In this document: in pieces, positions 7,299 to 15,141 of the stretch
Layout: each line of letters starts with the position of its first letter
Position numbering within the stretch: the first letter of the stretch is position 1
From: an uncultured Lachnospiraceae bacterium
GTDB lineage: Bacteria > Bacillota > Clostridia > Lachnospirales > Lachnospiraceae
Assembly (NCBI GenBank): GCA_947174615.1
Contig: CAMWJQ010000019.1
Location: 1 to 18,424, forward strand
DNA length: 18,424 nt
Direction: 5' to 3'
Notes under the pieces: generated by a model
Database searches by the model: none
Told to the model about the DNA's origin: nothing
Seen by the model: only the letters and a program-made list of their open reading frames with translations
Position numbers and translations under genes: made by a program

Positions 7299-9026
7299 AT
7301 GAGTTTTATGGATGAATTTAACTTCTGGCTCAATGATGATTACTTTGACCAGGCAACAAAGGACGAGCTCTTAAAGATTAAGGATAATGAGAGCGAAATT
7401 GAAGAACGTTTCTACAAGGAGCTTGAATTTGGTACTGGTGGACTCAGAGGTGTGATCGGCGCAGGTACAAACCGCATGAATATTTACACGGTAAGAAAAG
7501 CGTCACAGGGGCTGGCAAACTATATCATAAAAGCGAACGGACAGAAAAAAGGCATTGCGATTGCATACGATTCGCGCTTCATGTCACCTGAATTTGCGGA
7601 TGAGGCTGCGCTGTGTATGGCTGCAAACGGCATCAAGGCATATGTTTTTGAGTCGCTCAGACCGACGCCGGAACTCTCGTTTGCACTTAGGACACTCGGC
7701 TGCATCTCAGGCATTGTTATCACAGCAAGCCACAATCCTCCAGAGTACAATGGCTATAAGGTATACTGGGAGGATGGTGCACAGATCACAGCGCCCAAGG
7801 ACAAAGATATCATCGGCGAGGTGAAGGCGGTGACAGACTATCACACCGTTAAGACCATGGACAAGCAGGAAGCAGTCAATGCCGGGCTGTATCAGGTGAT
7901 CGGCAAGGAGATCGATGATGCGTACATGGCAGAGTTAAAGAAGCAGATTATCCATCCCGATGTGATTCAGGCGGTTGCAGACGATATTAAGATTGTGTAC
8001 ACACCGCTGTGCGGTACAGGCAACAAGCCGGTCAGAAGGATTCTGTCTGAACTTGGATTCAAGAATGTATATGTTGTGCCAGAGCAGGAGAATCCAGACC
8101 CGAAGTTCACAACGCTGGACTACCCGAATCCAGAGGATCCCAAGGCATTTACATATGCCTTGAAGCTTGCCAAAGAAAAGAATGCGGACATCGTGCTTGC
8201 CACAGACCCGGATGCGGACAGACTTGGCATCTATGCGCTGGATACCAAAAGTGGAGAGTACAAAGCGTTTACCGGCAATATGTCAGGGATGCTGATTGCA
8301 GAGTACATTTTGAGAGAGCGCAAGGCAACAGGAACTATGCCTGAAAATCCGGCGCTTGTCACTACGATTGTGACCACAAACATGACAGCGCCGATCACAA
8401 AAGAGTACGGCGTAAAGCTGATCGAAGTGCTCACTGGCTTTAAGTTTATCGGAGAGCAGATTAAGCTGTTTGAACAGACTGGCTCGAACAATTATGTGTT
8501 TGGTCTTGAGGAGAGTTATGGATGCCTTGCAGGAACACATGCCAGGGATAAGGATGCAGTTGTCGCAGTGATGTGTCTGTGCGAGGTTGCCGCATGGTGC
8601 AAGAAGAACGGAAAGACCCTGTATGACATGATGCTTGAAATCTATGAGAAATATGGATATTACAAGGAGACACAGTACGCGATCACAATGAAGGGCATCG
8701 ACGGCTCAAAGCAGATTGCTGCACTGATGGATAAGTTCAGGAACAATCCGCCCAAGCAGTTTGGCGAGCTTCAGGTCGTGCGCGTGAGAGATTATGAGAA
8801 TGATGTGATCACAGAGCTTGAGACGGGAAAGACCTATCCTACAGGACTGCCTAAGTCCAATGTGCTCTATTTTGACCTCACCAATGATTCATGGTGCTGT
8901 GCAAGACCTTCCGGCACAGAGCCAAAGATTAAATTCTACATGGGTGTGAAGGGAACCAGCCTTGAAGATGCCCAGAAGAAGGTAGAGGATTTGACCAATG
9001 AGGTGAAGGCAGTCATTGAAGAATAA
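7299..9026 (+). CDS. pgcA: Phosphoglucomutase / phosphosugar mutase (alpha-D-phosphohexomutase family)
   Basis: 575 residues, the usual length of the Bacillus PgcA-type enzyme. It interconverts glucose-6-phosphate and glucose-1-phosphate (possibly mannose phosphates), feeding UDP-glucose and related donors. All four active-site loops are present in order: the phosphoserine loop TASHNPPEYNGYK (Ser144), the Mg loop DPDADRLG (Asp303, 305, 307), the sugar loop GLEESYG (402-408) and the phosphate loop RPSGTEPK (536-543). GGAGG (7287-7291) sits 7 bases before ATG 7299, an excellent site. It has its own promoter-like region and ends in a strong hairpin, so it may be transcribed separately from the flanking glycosyltransferases. 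Location inside a polysaccharide locus supports a precursor-supply role. Family is certain; exact substrate preference and the symbol are less so. Confidence 0.95.
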   Translation: MSFMDEFNFWLNDDYFDQATKDELLKIKDNESEIEERFYKELEFGTGGLRGVIGAGTNRMNIYTVRKASQGLANYIIKANGQKKGIAIAYDSRFMSPEFADEAALCMAANGIKAYVFESLRPTPELSFALRTLGCISGIVITASHNPPEYNGYKVYWEDGAQITAPKDKDIIGEVKAVTDYHTVKTMDKQEAVNAGLYQVIGKEIDDAYMAELKKQIIHPDVIQAVADDIKIVYTPLCGTGNKPVRRILSELGFKNVYVVPEQENPDPKFTTLDYPNPEDPKAFTYALKLAKEKNADIVLATDPDADRLGIYALDTKSGEYKAFTGNMSGMLIAEYILRERKATGTMPENPALVTTIVTTNMTAPITKEYGVKLIEVLTGFKFIGEQIKLFEQTGSNNYVFGLEESYGCLAGTHARDKDAVVAVMCLCEVAAWCKKNGKTLYDMMLEIYEKYGYYKETQYAITMKGIDGSKQIAALMDKFRNNPPKQFGELQVVRVRDYENDVITELETGKTYPTGLPKSNVLYFDLTNDSWCCARPSGTEPKIKFYMGVKGTSLEDAQKKVEDLTNEVKAVIEE

Positions 9027-9035
9027 TGGATGACT

Positions 9036-9073
9036 ATGAAACCGGACGGTTGGCACAAACCGTCTGGTTTCAT
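9036..9073 (+). terminator. Hairpin after phosphoglucomutase, probable intrinsic terminator or attenuator
   Basis: ATGAAACCGGACGGTT (9036-9051) pairs with AACCGTCTGGTTTCAT (9058-9073) over 16 base pairs with one G-U wobble and a six-base loop. The T-run after it is poor (TTCG), so termination may be partial, letting some transcripts continue into gtrA, whose ATG lies only 27 bases on. It begins 9 bases after the stop codon. Confidence 0.6.
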
Positions 9074-9099
9074 TTCGTAAGAAATATGGGAGAAACTGC

Positions 9100-9555
9100 A
9101 TGAAAAAATTAGTTGCACAGATTATGAAATTCGGCATTGTGGGTGTCATCTGCTTTGGCATCGACTATATTATTGGACTTTCGGTTATGAAAATAATTGT
9201 GAAACTGGGCGGCGATGAAGTGTTTAAAGCTGCATCCATGGCAGGATCTGCGCTGGGATTTACAGTTTCCGTCGTGATAAATTATATTTTGAGTTTTAAA
9301 TTTGTTTTTGAGCGCAAAGGGGATCTTGACCGCAGGAAGGAATTTGCGGCTTTTATTGTCCTGAGTGTGATTGGATTGGGGCTGAACTCCCTCATCATCT
9401 GGATCTGCGTGGGTCCGATTTACGGTAATATTGCGTTTCTGCAAAGTATGTTAAACTATGATCTCGCCTATACTGGGGCGAAGGTGATCGCAACAGCGAT
9501 TGTGATGGTATACAATTTTATCAGCAGGAAGATATTTTTGGAAAAGAAAGAATAG
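9100..9555 (+). CDS. GtrA family membrane protein
   Basis: 151 residues with four predicted membrane helices: about 8-30 (FGIVGVICFGIDYIIGLSVM), 46-68 (MAGSALGFTVSVVINYILSF), 82-104 (AFIVLSVIGLGLNSLIIWIC) and 123-145. The FGIVGV...D start, the NYILSFKFVF segment after helix 2 and the terminal SRKIFLEKK are typical of the GtrA/DPMS-like family, whose members are implicated in moving or handling polyprenyl-phosphate-linked sugars across the membrane. GGGAG (9088-9092) lies 7 bases before the ATG. The next glycosyltransferase starts 33 bases downstream, consistent with a GT-plus-GtrA pair. The usual length matches. Its substrate cannot be told; it could serve a side-chain sugar rather than the main polymer. 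Confidence 0.88.
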   Translation: MKKLVAQIMKFGIVGVICFGIDYIIGLSVMKIIVKLGGDEVFKAASMAGSALGFTVSVVINYILSFKFVFERKGDLDRRKEFAAFIVLSVIGLGLNSLIIWICVGPIYGNIAFLQSMLNYDLAYTGAKVIATAIVMVYNFISRKIFLEKKE

Positions 9556-9588
9556 CGATAAGGAATAGTACAGACATGGGGGAAAGCG

Positions 9589-10944
9589 ATGTCACTGGCA
9601 CAGAATATCAAAAAGACAATTAATTACAGTAAGAAAAACGGGTATGGGGAGGCAGTTGTCGCGGCGTGGGAGCGTATGACGGCAAAGTATTATGCTGATT
9701 ATGAATACCATGCGCCGGACGCTTGCGAGCTGGAGAGACAGCGGGCAGACCGTCAGACTTCGGATCTCAAATTTTCGATTCTCGTACCAGCATACGAGAC
9801 ACAGAGCGTATATATGGAAGCATTGATTGAAAGCTGTATCAAACAGACGTATGGAAACTGGGAACTTGTCATCGCAGACGGCAGTGTCACGGAGGTGGTC
9901 CGTGAGACGGTGGCAAGGTATCAGGATGCCCGTATCCGATATGTGAGGCTGGAGGAAAATCATGGCATTGCAGAGAACACAAACCGCGCGATACAGCTTG
10001 CCACAGGGGACTATTATGGTTTGCTGGATCATGATGATCTGCTGACTGCGGATGCGCTGTATGAGATGGCGCGGGCTGTCTGTGAGGATATGCCGATACT
10101 GGCGTACTCAGACGAAGATAAGTGTGATGTGTCGGGAACACATTTTTATGACCCGCATTTCAAGATGGACTTTAATCTGGATTTACTTTTAACCAATAAT
10201 TATATCTGTCATTTTATGGTGGTGCGCGCGGATGTGCTCAGGAAGCTTGAAATCAGGAAGGAGTATGACGGATCACAGGATTATGATGTGGTTCTCAGGA
10301 TCGTGAGCAGTTTGCTCATCAAGGAAAAGGGAAACAAAGAGGCAAAGCGCATGGAGGACTGTATCGTGCATGTGCCAAAGGTGCTGTATCATTGGCGCTG
10401 TCATGAAAATTCTACGGCGGACAATCCACAGAGCAAGATGTATGCCTATGAGGCAGGGAAAAAAGCACTGGTGGATTTTGCACAGCGCATGGGCTGGAAG
10501 GTCGATGTCCGCCACAACAAACATCTGGGCTTCTACCGCATTGAATATGGAGACAGTGTGCTGACGCACCGACCTGACGTAGCAGCAGTAGGAGGATTCG
10601 TTGTACGGCATGGCAAGGTGGCGTCAGGAATTTACCAGGGACAGCCGCTATTGTATGCAGGATACATGAACCGCATGGACCTCTATCAAAACACTACGGC
10701 GCTCGATCTGCGGAATATGGCAGTCAATAAGGCATACCAGGATGTTTACGAGGCGGTCACAGGGCATCCATATGAGAGCACGCTGTGTACAGAAAGGAAA
10801 GAGCTGCCGCAGTGGATACAGGATTTGGCGCAAACTGCGGACGGGGAGGAGCGGTTGGCAAAGCTTGGTGAGTCGCTGGGCAGTCGGCTCGTCGATAAAG
10901 GGGCAAGATTGCTTCTGGACCCCATGTATGTGAGGAAATTGTGA
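9589..10944 (+). CDS. GT2 glycosyltransferase with intact first GT domain and a remnant second domain
   Basis: 451 residues. The GT-A domain (about 62-300) closely resembles domain 1 of the protein at 5152-7167: FSILVPAYET, IKQTYGNWELVIADGS, NHGIAENTNRAI, metal site DHDD (147-150), YSDEDKCD, FKMDFNLDLL, YDGSQDYDVVLRI and a HVPKVLYHWRCHENST end. After about residue 328 the sequence PDVAAVGGFVVRHGKV and GYMNRMDLYQNTTALDLRNM parallels only the rear half of a second GT2 domain; the nucleotide-binding front half and metal motif are absent. I read this as a former two-domain enzyme with one catalytic domain left (inference). GGGGGAAAG lies just upstream of ATG 9589. The next gene overlaps or abuts its stop, so the two are probably translationally coupled. 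Donor and acceptor unknown. Confidence 0.87.
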   Translation: MSLAQNIKKTINYSKKNGYGEAVVAAWERMTAKYYADYEYHAPDACELERQRADRQTSDLKFSILVPAYETQSVYMEALIESCIKQTYGNWELVIADGSVTEVVRETVARYQDARIRYVRLEENHGIAENTNRAIQLATGDYYGLLDHDDLLTADALYEMARAVCEDMPILAYSDEDKCDVSGTHFYDPHFKMDFNLDLLLTNNYICHFMVVRADVLRKLEIRKEYDGSQDYDVVLRIVSSLLIKEKGNKEAKRMEDCIVHVPKVLYHWRCHENSTADNPQSKMYAYEAGKKALVDFAQRMGWKVDVRHNKHLGFYRIEYGDSVLTHRPDVAAVGGFVVRHGKVASGIYQGQPLLYAGYMNRMDLYQNTTALDLRNMAVNKAYQDVYEAVTGHPYESTLCTERKELPQWIQDLAQTADGEERLAKLGESLGSRLVDKGARLLLDPMYVRKL

Positions 10945-10946
10945 CA

Positions 10947-11924
10947 ATGACAAAGACAACAATCGTGATACCTAATTATAATGGAATGAATTATATTCAA
11001 TCTTGTCTTGAAAGTCTGTATGGTGGGACGACAAAGGAGATCGAGGTGGTAGTGGTGGATAACGCTTCGACGGATGGCAGCATGGAGCTGGTTCGGGATC
11101 GGTTTCCTCAGGTGCGTCTGATTGTCAATGAGAAAAACACAGGATTCAGCCACGCGGTCAATCAAGGCATTCACGTGAGCGCTACGCCGTATGTAATCCT
11201 GCTCAACAATGACACCCAGGCAGATTTTTCGTTTGTCCATGAACTTGAGAAAGTGATGGACAGCGATAAAGATCAGAAACTCTTTTCCGCATCAGCAAAG
11301 CTTGTGTCACTGTATGACAAGGATAAAGTAGATGACGCGGGAGACTATTACTGTGCGCTCGGGTGGGCATTTGCCAGAGGGAAAGGGAAGGCGCCGGAGC
11401 GCTATGACAAGGATTGTGACATTTTCGCGGCATGTGCAGGGGCTGCAATTTACCGCAGGGAATTGCTGGAAGAAACGAAGGTAGGATTGTTTGATGAAGA
11501 ACATTTTGCCTATTTTGAGGACATAGACATTGGTTATAGGGCAAAAATTTATGGATACAGAAACAAATTTGCGGCAAACTCTATAGTATACCATGCTGGA
11601 AGCGCGGCAAGCGGTTCACGCTACAATACTTTTAAGACGAGGCTGGCATCGAGAAACAGCGTCTATCTGATCTATAAAAATATGCCGGCTTTGCAGATTC
11701 TGCTCAATCTGCCGTTTCTTGTCATGGGATTTTTGATAAAAACGGCGTTTTTTGCCAGAAAAGGAATGGGAAGGGACTATGTGTCAGGGCTGATCAGGGG
11801 GATCAGGCTATCGGCAAGTCCTGCCGGGAGACGGCACAAACAATGTTTTGACAGACGCAGGATAGGAAATTATGTGTCGATACAGTTCGAACTATGGAAA
11901 AATTTATTCAGACTTTTTGCATGA
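10947..11924 (+). CDS. GT2 glycosyltransferase, rhamnosyltransferase-like (WbbL type)
   Basis: 325 residues from ATG 10947. A GTG at 10941 in the same frame overlaps the previous stop, but TGAGGA (10931-10936) is better spaced (10 bases) for the ATG. The single GT-A domain shows TIVIPNYNG, VVVDNASTDGS, EKNTGFSHAVNQG, metal site LNNDTQ (Asp89), a CAGAAIYRRE segment, and FEDIDIGYR (Glu191-Asp192, the predicted catalytic base region) followed by YHAGSAASG. A hydrophobic stretch near 250-270 (LPFLVMGFLIKTAFFARKG) suggests membrane association. This layout is typical of inverting GT2 enzymes that add rhamnose or related sugars to lipid-linked glycans; the actual sugar is not decided by the sequence. 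It ends the gtrA-GT-GT series, and a good promoter follows. Confidence 0.87.
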   Translation: MTKTTIVIPNYNGMNYIQSCLESLYGGTTKEIEVVVVDNASTDGSMELVRDRFPQVRLIVNEKNTGFSHAVNQGIHVSATPYVILLNNDTQADFSFVHELEKVMDSDKDQKLFSASAKLVSLYDKDKVDDAGDYYCALGWAFARGKGKAPERYDKDCDIFAACAGAAIYRRELLEETKVGLFDEEHFAYFEDIDIGYRAKIYGYRNKFAANSIVYHAGSAASGSRYNTFKTRLASRNSVYLIYKNMPALQILLNLPFLVMGFLIKTAFFARKGMGRDYVSGLIRGIRLSASPAGRRHKQCFDRRRIGNYVSIQFELWKNLFRLFA

Positions 11925-11936
11925 GCAAAAAATAAG

Positions 11937-11965
11937 TTGTACTTTTGGCTCAAATATTGTAGAAT
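11937..11965 (+). promoter_or_regulatory. Sigma-A-type promoter before the sugar-phosphate transferase gene
   Basis: TTGTAC (11937-11942) and TAGAAT (11960-11965) are separated by exactly 17 bases. The predicted start site near 11972 leaves a leader of about 35 bases to the start codon. It lies in the only gap between 10947-11924 and the next gene, so it probably starts a separate transcript for the initiating transferase and the LCP gene. Confidence 0.65.
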
Positions 11966-11995
11966 GAAATGAGTTAAATTCTTTCCATTGGAATA

Positions 11996-12002
11996 AGGGT
12001 GA
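11996..12002 (+). promoter_or_regulatory. Ribosome binding site favouring a TTG start
   Basis: AGGGTGA (11996-12002) includes GGTGA, complementary to the 16S rRNA tail, and lies 5 bases before TTG 12008. The in-frame GTG at 11999 is inside this element, so it is a poor start. The product from TTG, MIRDHQKYFN, also matches the usual N-terminus of the family. Confidence 0.6.
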
Positions 12003-12007
12003 GAAAA

Positions 12008-13417
12008 TTGATAAGAGATCATCAGAAGTATTTTAATAAACTGCTGGTTCTGCTCGATGCAATGGTTATAGCGGCTGCTTACTGGTTCTCTTGGTTTTTG
12101 TGGCTCAGCGGATATGTGAAGGAGAACGACCCCGGCATAGGTATTTTGTCAGTGGAGACGTACTTTGCCGCACTGGCTGCCATTGTGCCGGGCTATCTGA
12201 TTTTGTATAATACATTTGATCTGTATTCGTCAAAGCGTACAGCAAAGACGATATATGAGATCTTTAACATTATAAAAGCAAACACAGTCGGGCTTTTGGC
12301 AGTCATGGTCGTGCTTTATGCCATCAATATACCAGATTTCTCACGAGGAATGGTCGGTGTCTTCTATGGGATTAACATTGTAGCAGAGTCTTTGATGCGC
12401 AAGTCTGTCAGGTACGGGCTTCGCAGGATGCGCAAGAAAGGCTACAATGTCAAGCATATCCTGTTGGTGGGATACTCGCGCGCAGGTGAAGAATATATTA
12501 ATAAGATCAAGGCAAATCCCGAGTGGGGATATGAGGTGTGCGGCATACTGGATGACCATGTTCCGGTGGGCGCTGTCTACAAAGGCGTCCGGGTGACGGG
12601 AGAGATCGACTCGCTTCACACAGTCCTGACAGACAATCAGCTCGATGAGATTGGGATCACACTCTCGCTGTCGGATTATGACAGACTCGAAGCGATCGTT
12701 AATCTATGTGAAAAGTCAGGGGTGCATACCAAATTCATACCAGACTATAATAGTGTCATACCAAGCAGACCTTATCTGGAGGATTTGGATGGGCTTGCAG
12801 TGGTCAATATTCGAAGAGTGCCTTTGAATAATATGGCAAATATGCTGATCAAGCGTCTGGTAGATATCGTGGGTGCGCTGGCGGCAATCGTGCTGTGTTC
12901 ACCGTTCATGCTGACGGCTGCCATTGCTGTGAAGGTGACGAGCAGAGGTCCTTTGATTTTTAAGCAGGAACGTGTCGGACTGCACAACAAACCATTTCAG
13001 ATGTACAAATTCCGCAGCATGGAGGTTCAGAGTGATGCGGATGAGAAGAAAGGCTGGACAGTCAAAAACGATCCGAGAGTCACAAAGGTGGGCAGGATAC
13101 TGCGCAGCACCAGCATTGATGAGCTGCCACAGCTGTTTAATGTGTTAAAGGGCGATATGAGTATGATTGGTCCGCGGCCGGAACGACCTCTTTTTGTTGA
13201 GAAATTCAGAGAGGAAATACCTAGGTATATGATAAAACATCAGGTGCGTCCGGGAATCACAGGATGGGCGCAGGTCAATGGATACAGGGGAGATACGTCG
13301 ATCAAGAAGCGGATTGAGTATGACCTGTATTACATTGAGAACTGGTCTATGGCATTTGATATCAAGATCTTATTTCTTACGTTTTTTAGAGGATTTATCA
13401 ATAAAAATGCCTATTAG
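12008..13417 (+). CDS. Undecaprenyl-phosphate sugar-1-phosphate transferase (polyprenyl glycosylphosphotransferase)
   Basis: About 469 residues from TTG 12008 (472 if GTG 11999 is used). It transfers a sugar-1-phosphate from a UDP-sugar to undecaprenyl phosphate, the first step of the repeat unit. Order: four N-terminal membrane helices (about 10-125), a Rossmann-like domain (HILLVGYSRAGEEYINKI, then GILDD), a hydrophobic re-entrant helix (VDIVGALAAIVLCSPFML) and the catalytic domain with KFRSM (334-338), the DELPQLFNVLKGDMS block (catalytic Asp371-Glu372), IGPRPERP and RPGITGWAQVNGYRG. Length and layout match the WbaP/WcaJ/EpsE type with the large N-terminal part. The first sugar (Glc, Gal, GalNAc or a bacillosamine-like sugar) is not clear. 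It is preceded by its own promoter and followed 45 bases later by the LCP gene. Confidence 0.93.
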   Translation: MIRDHQKYFNKLLVLLDAMVIAAAYWFSWFLWLSGYVKENDPGIGILSVETYFAALAAIVPGYLILYNTFDLYSSKRTAKTIYEIFNIIKANTVGLLAVMVVLYAINIPDFSRGMVGVFYGINIVAESLMRKSVRYGLRRMRKKGYNVKHILLVGYSRAGEEYINKIKANPEWGYEVCGILDDHVPVGAVYKGVRVTGEIDSLHTVLTDNQLDEIGITLSLSDYDRLEAIVNLCEKSGVHTKFIPDYNSVIPSRPYLEDLDGLAVVNIRRVPLNNMANMLIKRLVDIVGALAAIVLCSPFMLTAAIAVKVTSRGPLIFKQERVGLHNKPFQMYKFRSMEVQSDADEKKGWTVKNDPRVTKVGRILRSTSIDELPQLFNVLKGDMSMIGPRPERPLFVEKFREEIPRYMIKHQVRPGITGWAQVNGYRGDTSIKKRIEYDLYYIENWSMAFDIKILFLTFFRGFINKNAY

Positions 13418-13447
13418 GCTTGTCTATATAAAATACCTATTAATTAT

Positions 13448-13454
13448 AGGAGAG
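13448..13454 (+). promoter_or_regulatory. Ribosome binding site that sets the LCP start
   Basis: AGGAGAG at 13448-13454 lies 8 bases before ATG 13463. An in-frame GTG at 13454 overlaps the site itself and is therefore unlikely to be used. A short inverted repeat (CCTAT 13436-13440 and ATAGG 13446-13450) covers the first bases of the site. Confidence 0.7.
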
Positions 13455-13462
13455 TGGATAAA

Positions 13463-15058
13463 ATGCAGGAATATGACAACAACAAAAACAGTAATATAAG
13501 GAGGATGCCAACTGGTGAGCGGCAGCCAAGACCCAATAGACCGCAAAGACCGGACGGGGCACAGCGTGCAGGCGGTCAGACAAGACCTGTGGGACAGATG
13601 AGACCGAATGGGACAGGACGTGCAAACGGGCAGGCAAGACCTGCAGGACAGCAAAGAACTACCGGAGCGCCGCGTCCGGGCGGGCAGGCAAGACCGACAG
13701 GACAGGCAAAACCCGCAGGGCAGATGCGGCCAGACGGGACAGGGCGCCCAAACCGGCAGGCAGGACCAACGGGACAGCCAAGAAGGCAGGGCGTGGATGG
13801 ACAACAAAGACCCATAGGGCAGCAAAAGCCTGCAGGACAACAGCGCACAGCAGCACAGCAGCGTGCTAACACCAGACCGGAACCCGGTCAGCGCAGGCAG
13901 AAGCCGCAGGCAAACGGCAATCTGAAGAAAAATCCAAAGAATCTGTCTCCTCAACAGGCGGCAAAGAAAAAGCGGAGAAAAATCGTGATGTTTGTGGCAG
14001 AAATTTTTCTGCTGCTGATTTTGGTGGGGACGCTGTGGGCAGTGAAGAAGGCGCAGAAGATTCAGTATGTTGATATTAAACGAGAAGATGTATTTATCAA
14101 TGAAGCGGTGATCGATAAGATTGACCAGGGGACCAGCAATATGAAGGGGTACAGGAATATTGCGCTGTTCGGCGTGGATTCACGGGATCAGGAATTAGAC
14201 AAGAACACACGTACAGACGTTATCATGATTGCATCCATCAATCAGGACACGAAGAAGGTCAAGCTGATATCGGTATACCGCGACACGTGGCTCAATATGA
14301 CGAATGATAAGTACAGCAAGGCAAATGCCGCCTATGCAAAGGGCGGATCGAAGCAGGCAATTGGTATGCTCAATATGAATCTGGATCTCGATATCACGGA
14401 TTTTGTGACCGTTGGATTTGAGGCGGTGATCAAGACGGTGGATGCCGTTGGCGGTGTTGAGATCAATGTGACGGAGGAGGAGATCCCCTATCTGAACAGC
14501 TATCAGATCTCGATGGTTGGAAAACCGACAGGGGAGCTCAATGCCGCTGGCGAGCCAAATTATACCGCGACGCCCGGCGTGGACTACACGCCAGTCACCA
14601 AGTCTGGTCTGCAGAAGCTCAACGGACTTCAGGCGACGGCGTACTGCCGTATCCGTTATGTCGGCGGAGACGGTGCGAGAACCGAGCGCCAGCGGACAGT
14701 GCTCACACTGATGGCAAAGAAGGCTATGACGCTCAATCCGGCGACGCTCAACAAGATTGCGGATGCGGTGTGCAGCGAGATCAAGACATCGCTTGACATG
14801 CCGGAAATCCTGTCATTGCTCGCAGATATCGCAAGCTATGAGATTGGCGAGACATCCGGGTTCCCGTTCAATGAGTATGTCAAGATGAACGGTCATGTTG
14901 GGAATGCCAGTGTGGTAGTGCCGATTGATCTCAAGAAGAATGTGATTTTGCTGCATGAATTTTTGTTTGAAGATCAGGAGTACACGCCGTCTCCTACGGT
15001 TGAGAAGTGCAGTCAGCGCATTGCATCTGACACAGGAATCAGTTATAATGGAGAATAG
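13463..15058 (+). CDS. LytR-CpsA-Psr (LCP) family wall-glycopolymer ligase with long disordered N-terminus
   Basis: 531 residues from ATG 13463. Residues about 15-150 are a cytoplasmic low-complexity region of Arg, Pro, Gly, Gln and Ala built on units such as GQARPAGQ, ending in a Lys/Arg patch (KKKRRK) before one membrane helix (about 174-194, IVMFVAEIFLLLILVGTLWAV). The outside LCP domain (about 229-425) has NIALFGVDSRD, NTRTDVIMIASI, VYRDTW, YSKANAAYAKGG, VDAVGGVEI and the signature RIRYVGGDGARTERQR, with the conserved Asp and Arg residues that bind the pyrophosphate lipid. LCP enzymes transfer undecaprenyl-linked polymers to peptidoglycan (or protein); here the substrate is presumably the glycan made by this locus. 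It sits directly after the initiating transferase and ends at a clear terminator. The basic N-terminal tail is much longer than in the common family members. Confidence 0.93.
   Translation: MQEYDNNKNSNIRRMPTGERQPRPNRPQRPDGAQRAGGQTRPVGQMRPNGTGRANGQARPAGQQRTTGAPRPGGQARPTGQAKPAGQMRPDGTGRPNRQAGPTGQPRRQGVDGQQRPIGQQKPAGQQRTAAQQRANTRPEPGQRRQKPQANGNLKKNPKNLSPQQAAKKKRRKIVMFVAEIFLLLILVGTLWAVKKAQKIQYVDIKREDVFINEAVIDKIDQGTSNMKGYRNIALFGVDSRDQELDKNTRTDVIMIASINQDTKKVKLISVYRDTWLNMTNDKYSKANAAYAKGGSKQAIGMLNMNLDLDITDFVTVGFEAVIKTVDAVGGVEINVTEEEIPYLNSYQISMVGKPTGELNAAGEPNYTATPGVDYTPVTKSGLQKLNGLQATAYCRIRYVGGDGARTERQRTVLTLMAKKAMTLNPATLNKIADAVCSEIKTSLDMPEILSLLADIASYEIGETSGFPFNEYVKMNGHVGNASVVVPIDLKKNVILLHEFLFEDQEYTPSPTVEKCSQRIASDTGISYNGE
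13560..13860 (+). repeat. Imperfect GQxRPxGQ-coding repeat region in LCP gene
   Basis: The region is a patchwork of short units coding for GQARPAGQ-like motifs. A longer unit appears twice 126 bases (42 codons) apart: the copy from about 13593 codes for GQMRPNGTGRANGQA and the copy from about 13719 codes for GQMRPDGTGRPNRQA. Third-position differences show the copies have diverged under selection for composition. The spacing is a multiple of three. Confidence 0.75.
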
Positions 15059-15069
15059 AGGAGCCGATC

Positions 15070-15093
15070 AGGAACCGAAACCGGTTCCTTTTT
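15070..15093 (+). terminator. Rho-independent terminator after the LCP gene
   Basis: AGGAACCG (15070-15077) pairs with CGGTTCCT (15082-15089) around the loop AAAC, and a run of T follows (15089-15093). It lies 12 bases after the LCP stop and should end the transcript started at the promoter near 11950. Confidence 0.85.
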
Positions 15094-15130
15094 GGCATAT
15101 GTGCAGGGCACAGTACTTTTTGTGTGGAAT

Positions 15131-15135
15131 GGGGG
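15131..15135 (+). promoter_or_regulatory. Ribosome binding site that sets the GT2 start at 15142
   Basis: GGGGG at 15131-15135 lies 6 bases before ATG 15142. An in-frame GTG at 15124 lies upstream of this site and lacks one of its own, and translation from the ATG gives the family-like N-terminus MQYSVDAILLTYKPG. Confidence 0.6.
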
Positions 15136-15141
15136 ATAGAA

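Noticed and set aside
13424..13954. Long minus-strand open frame opposite the LCP N-terminal region
   Set aside because: It is a by-product of the repetitive Arg/Pro/Gly codons: Cys/Pro/Leu/Ser-rich, with no recognisable motif, and it lies opposite a clear gene.
15092..15119. TTGGCA ... TACTTT as a promoter for the GT2 at 15142
   Set aside because: Spacing is 16 but the -10 matches only 3 of 6 bases; it overlaps the T-run of the terminator. Kept as a possibility, not annotated.
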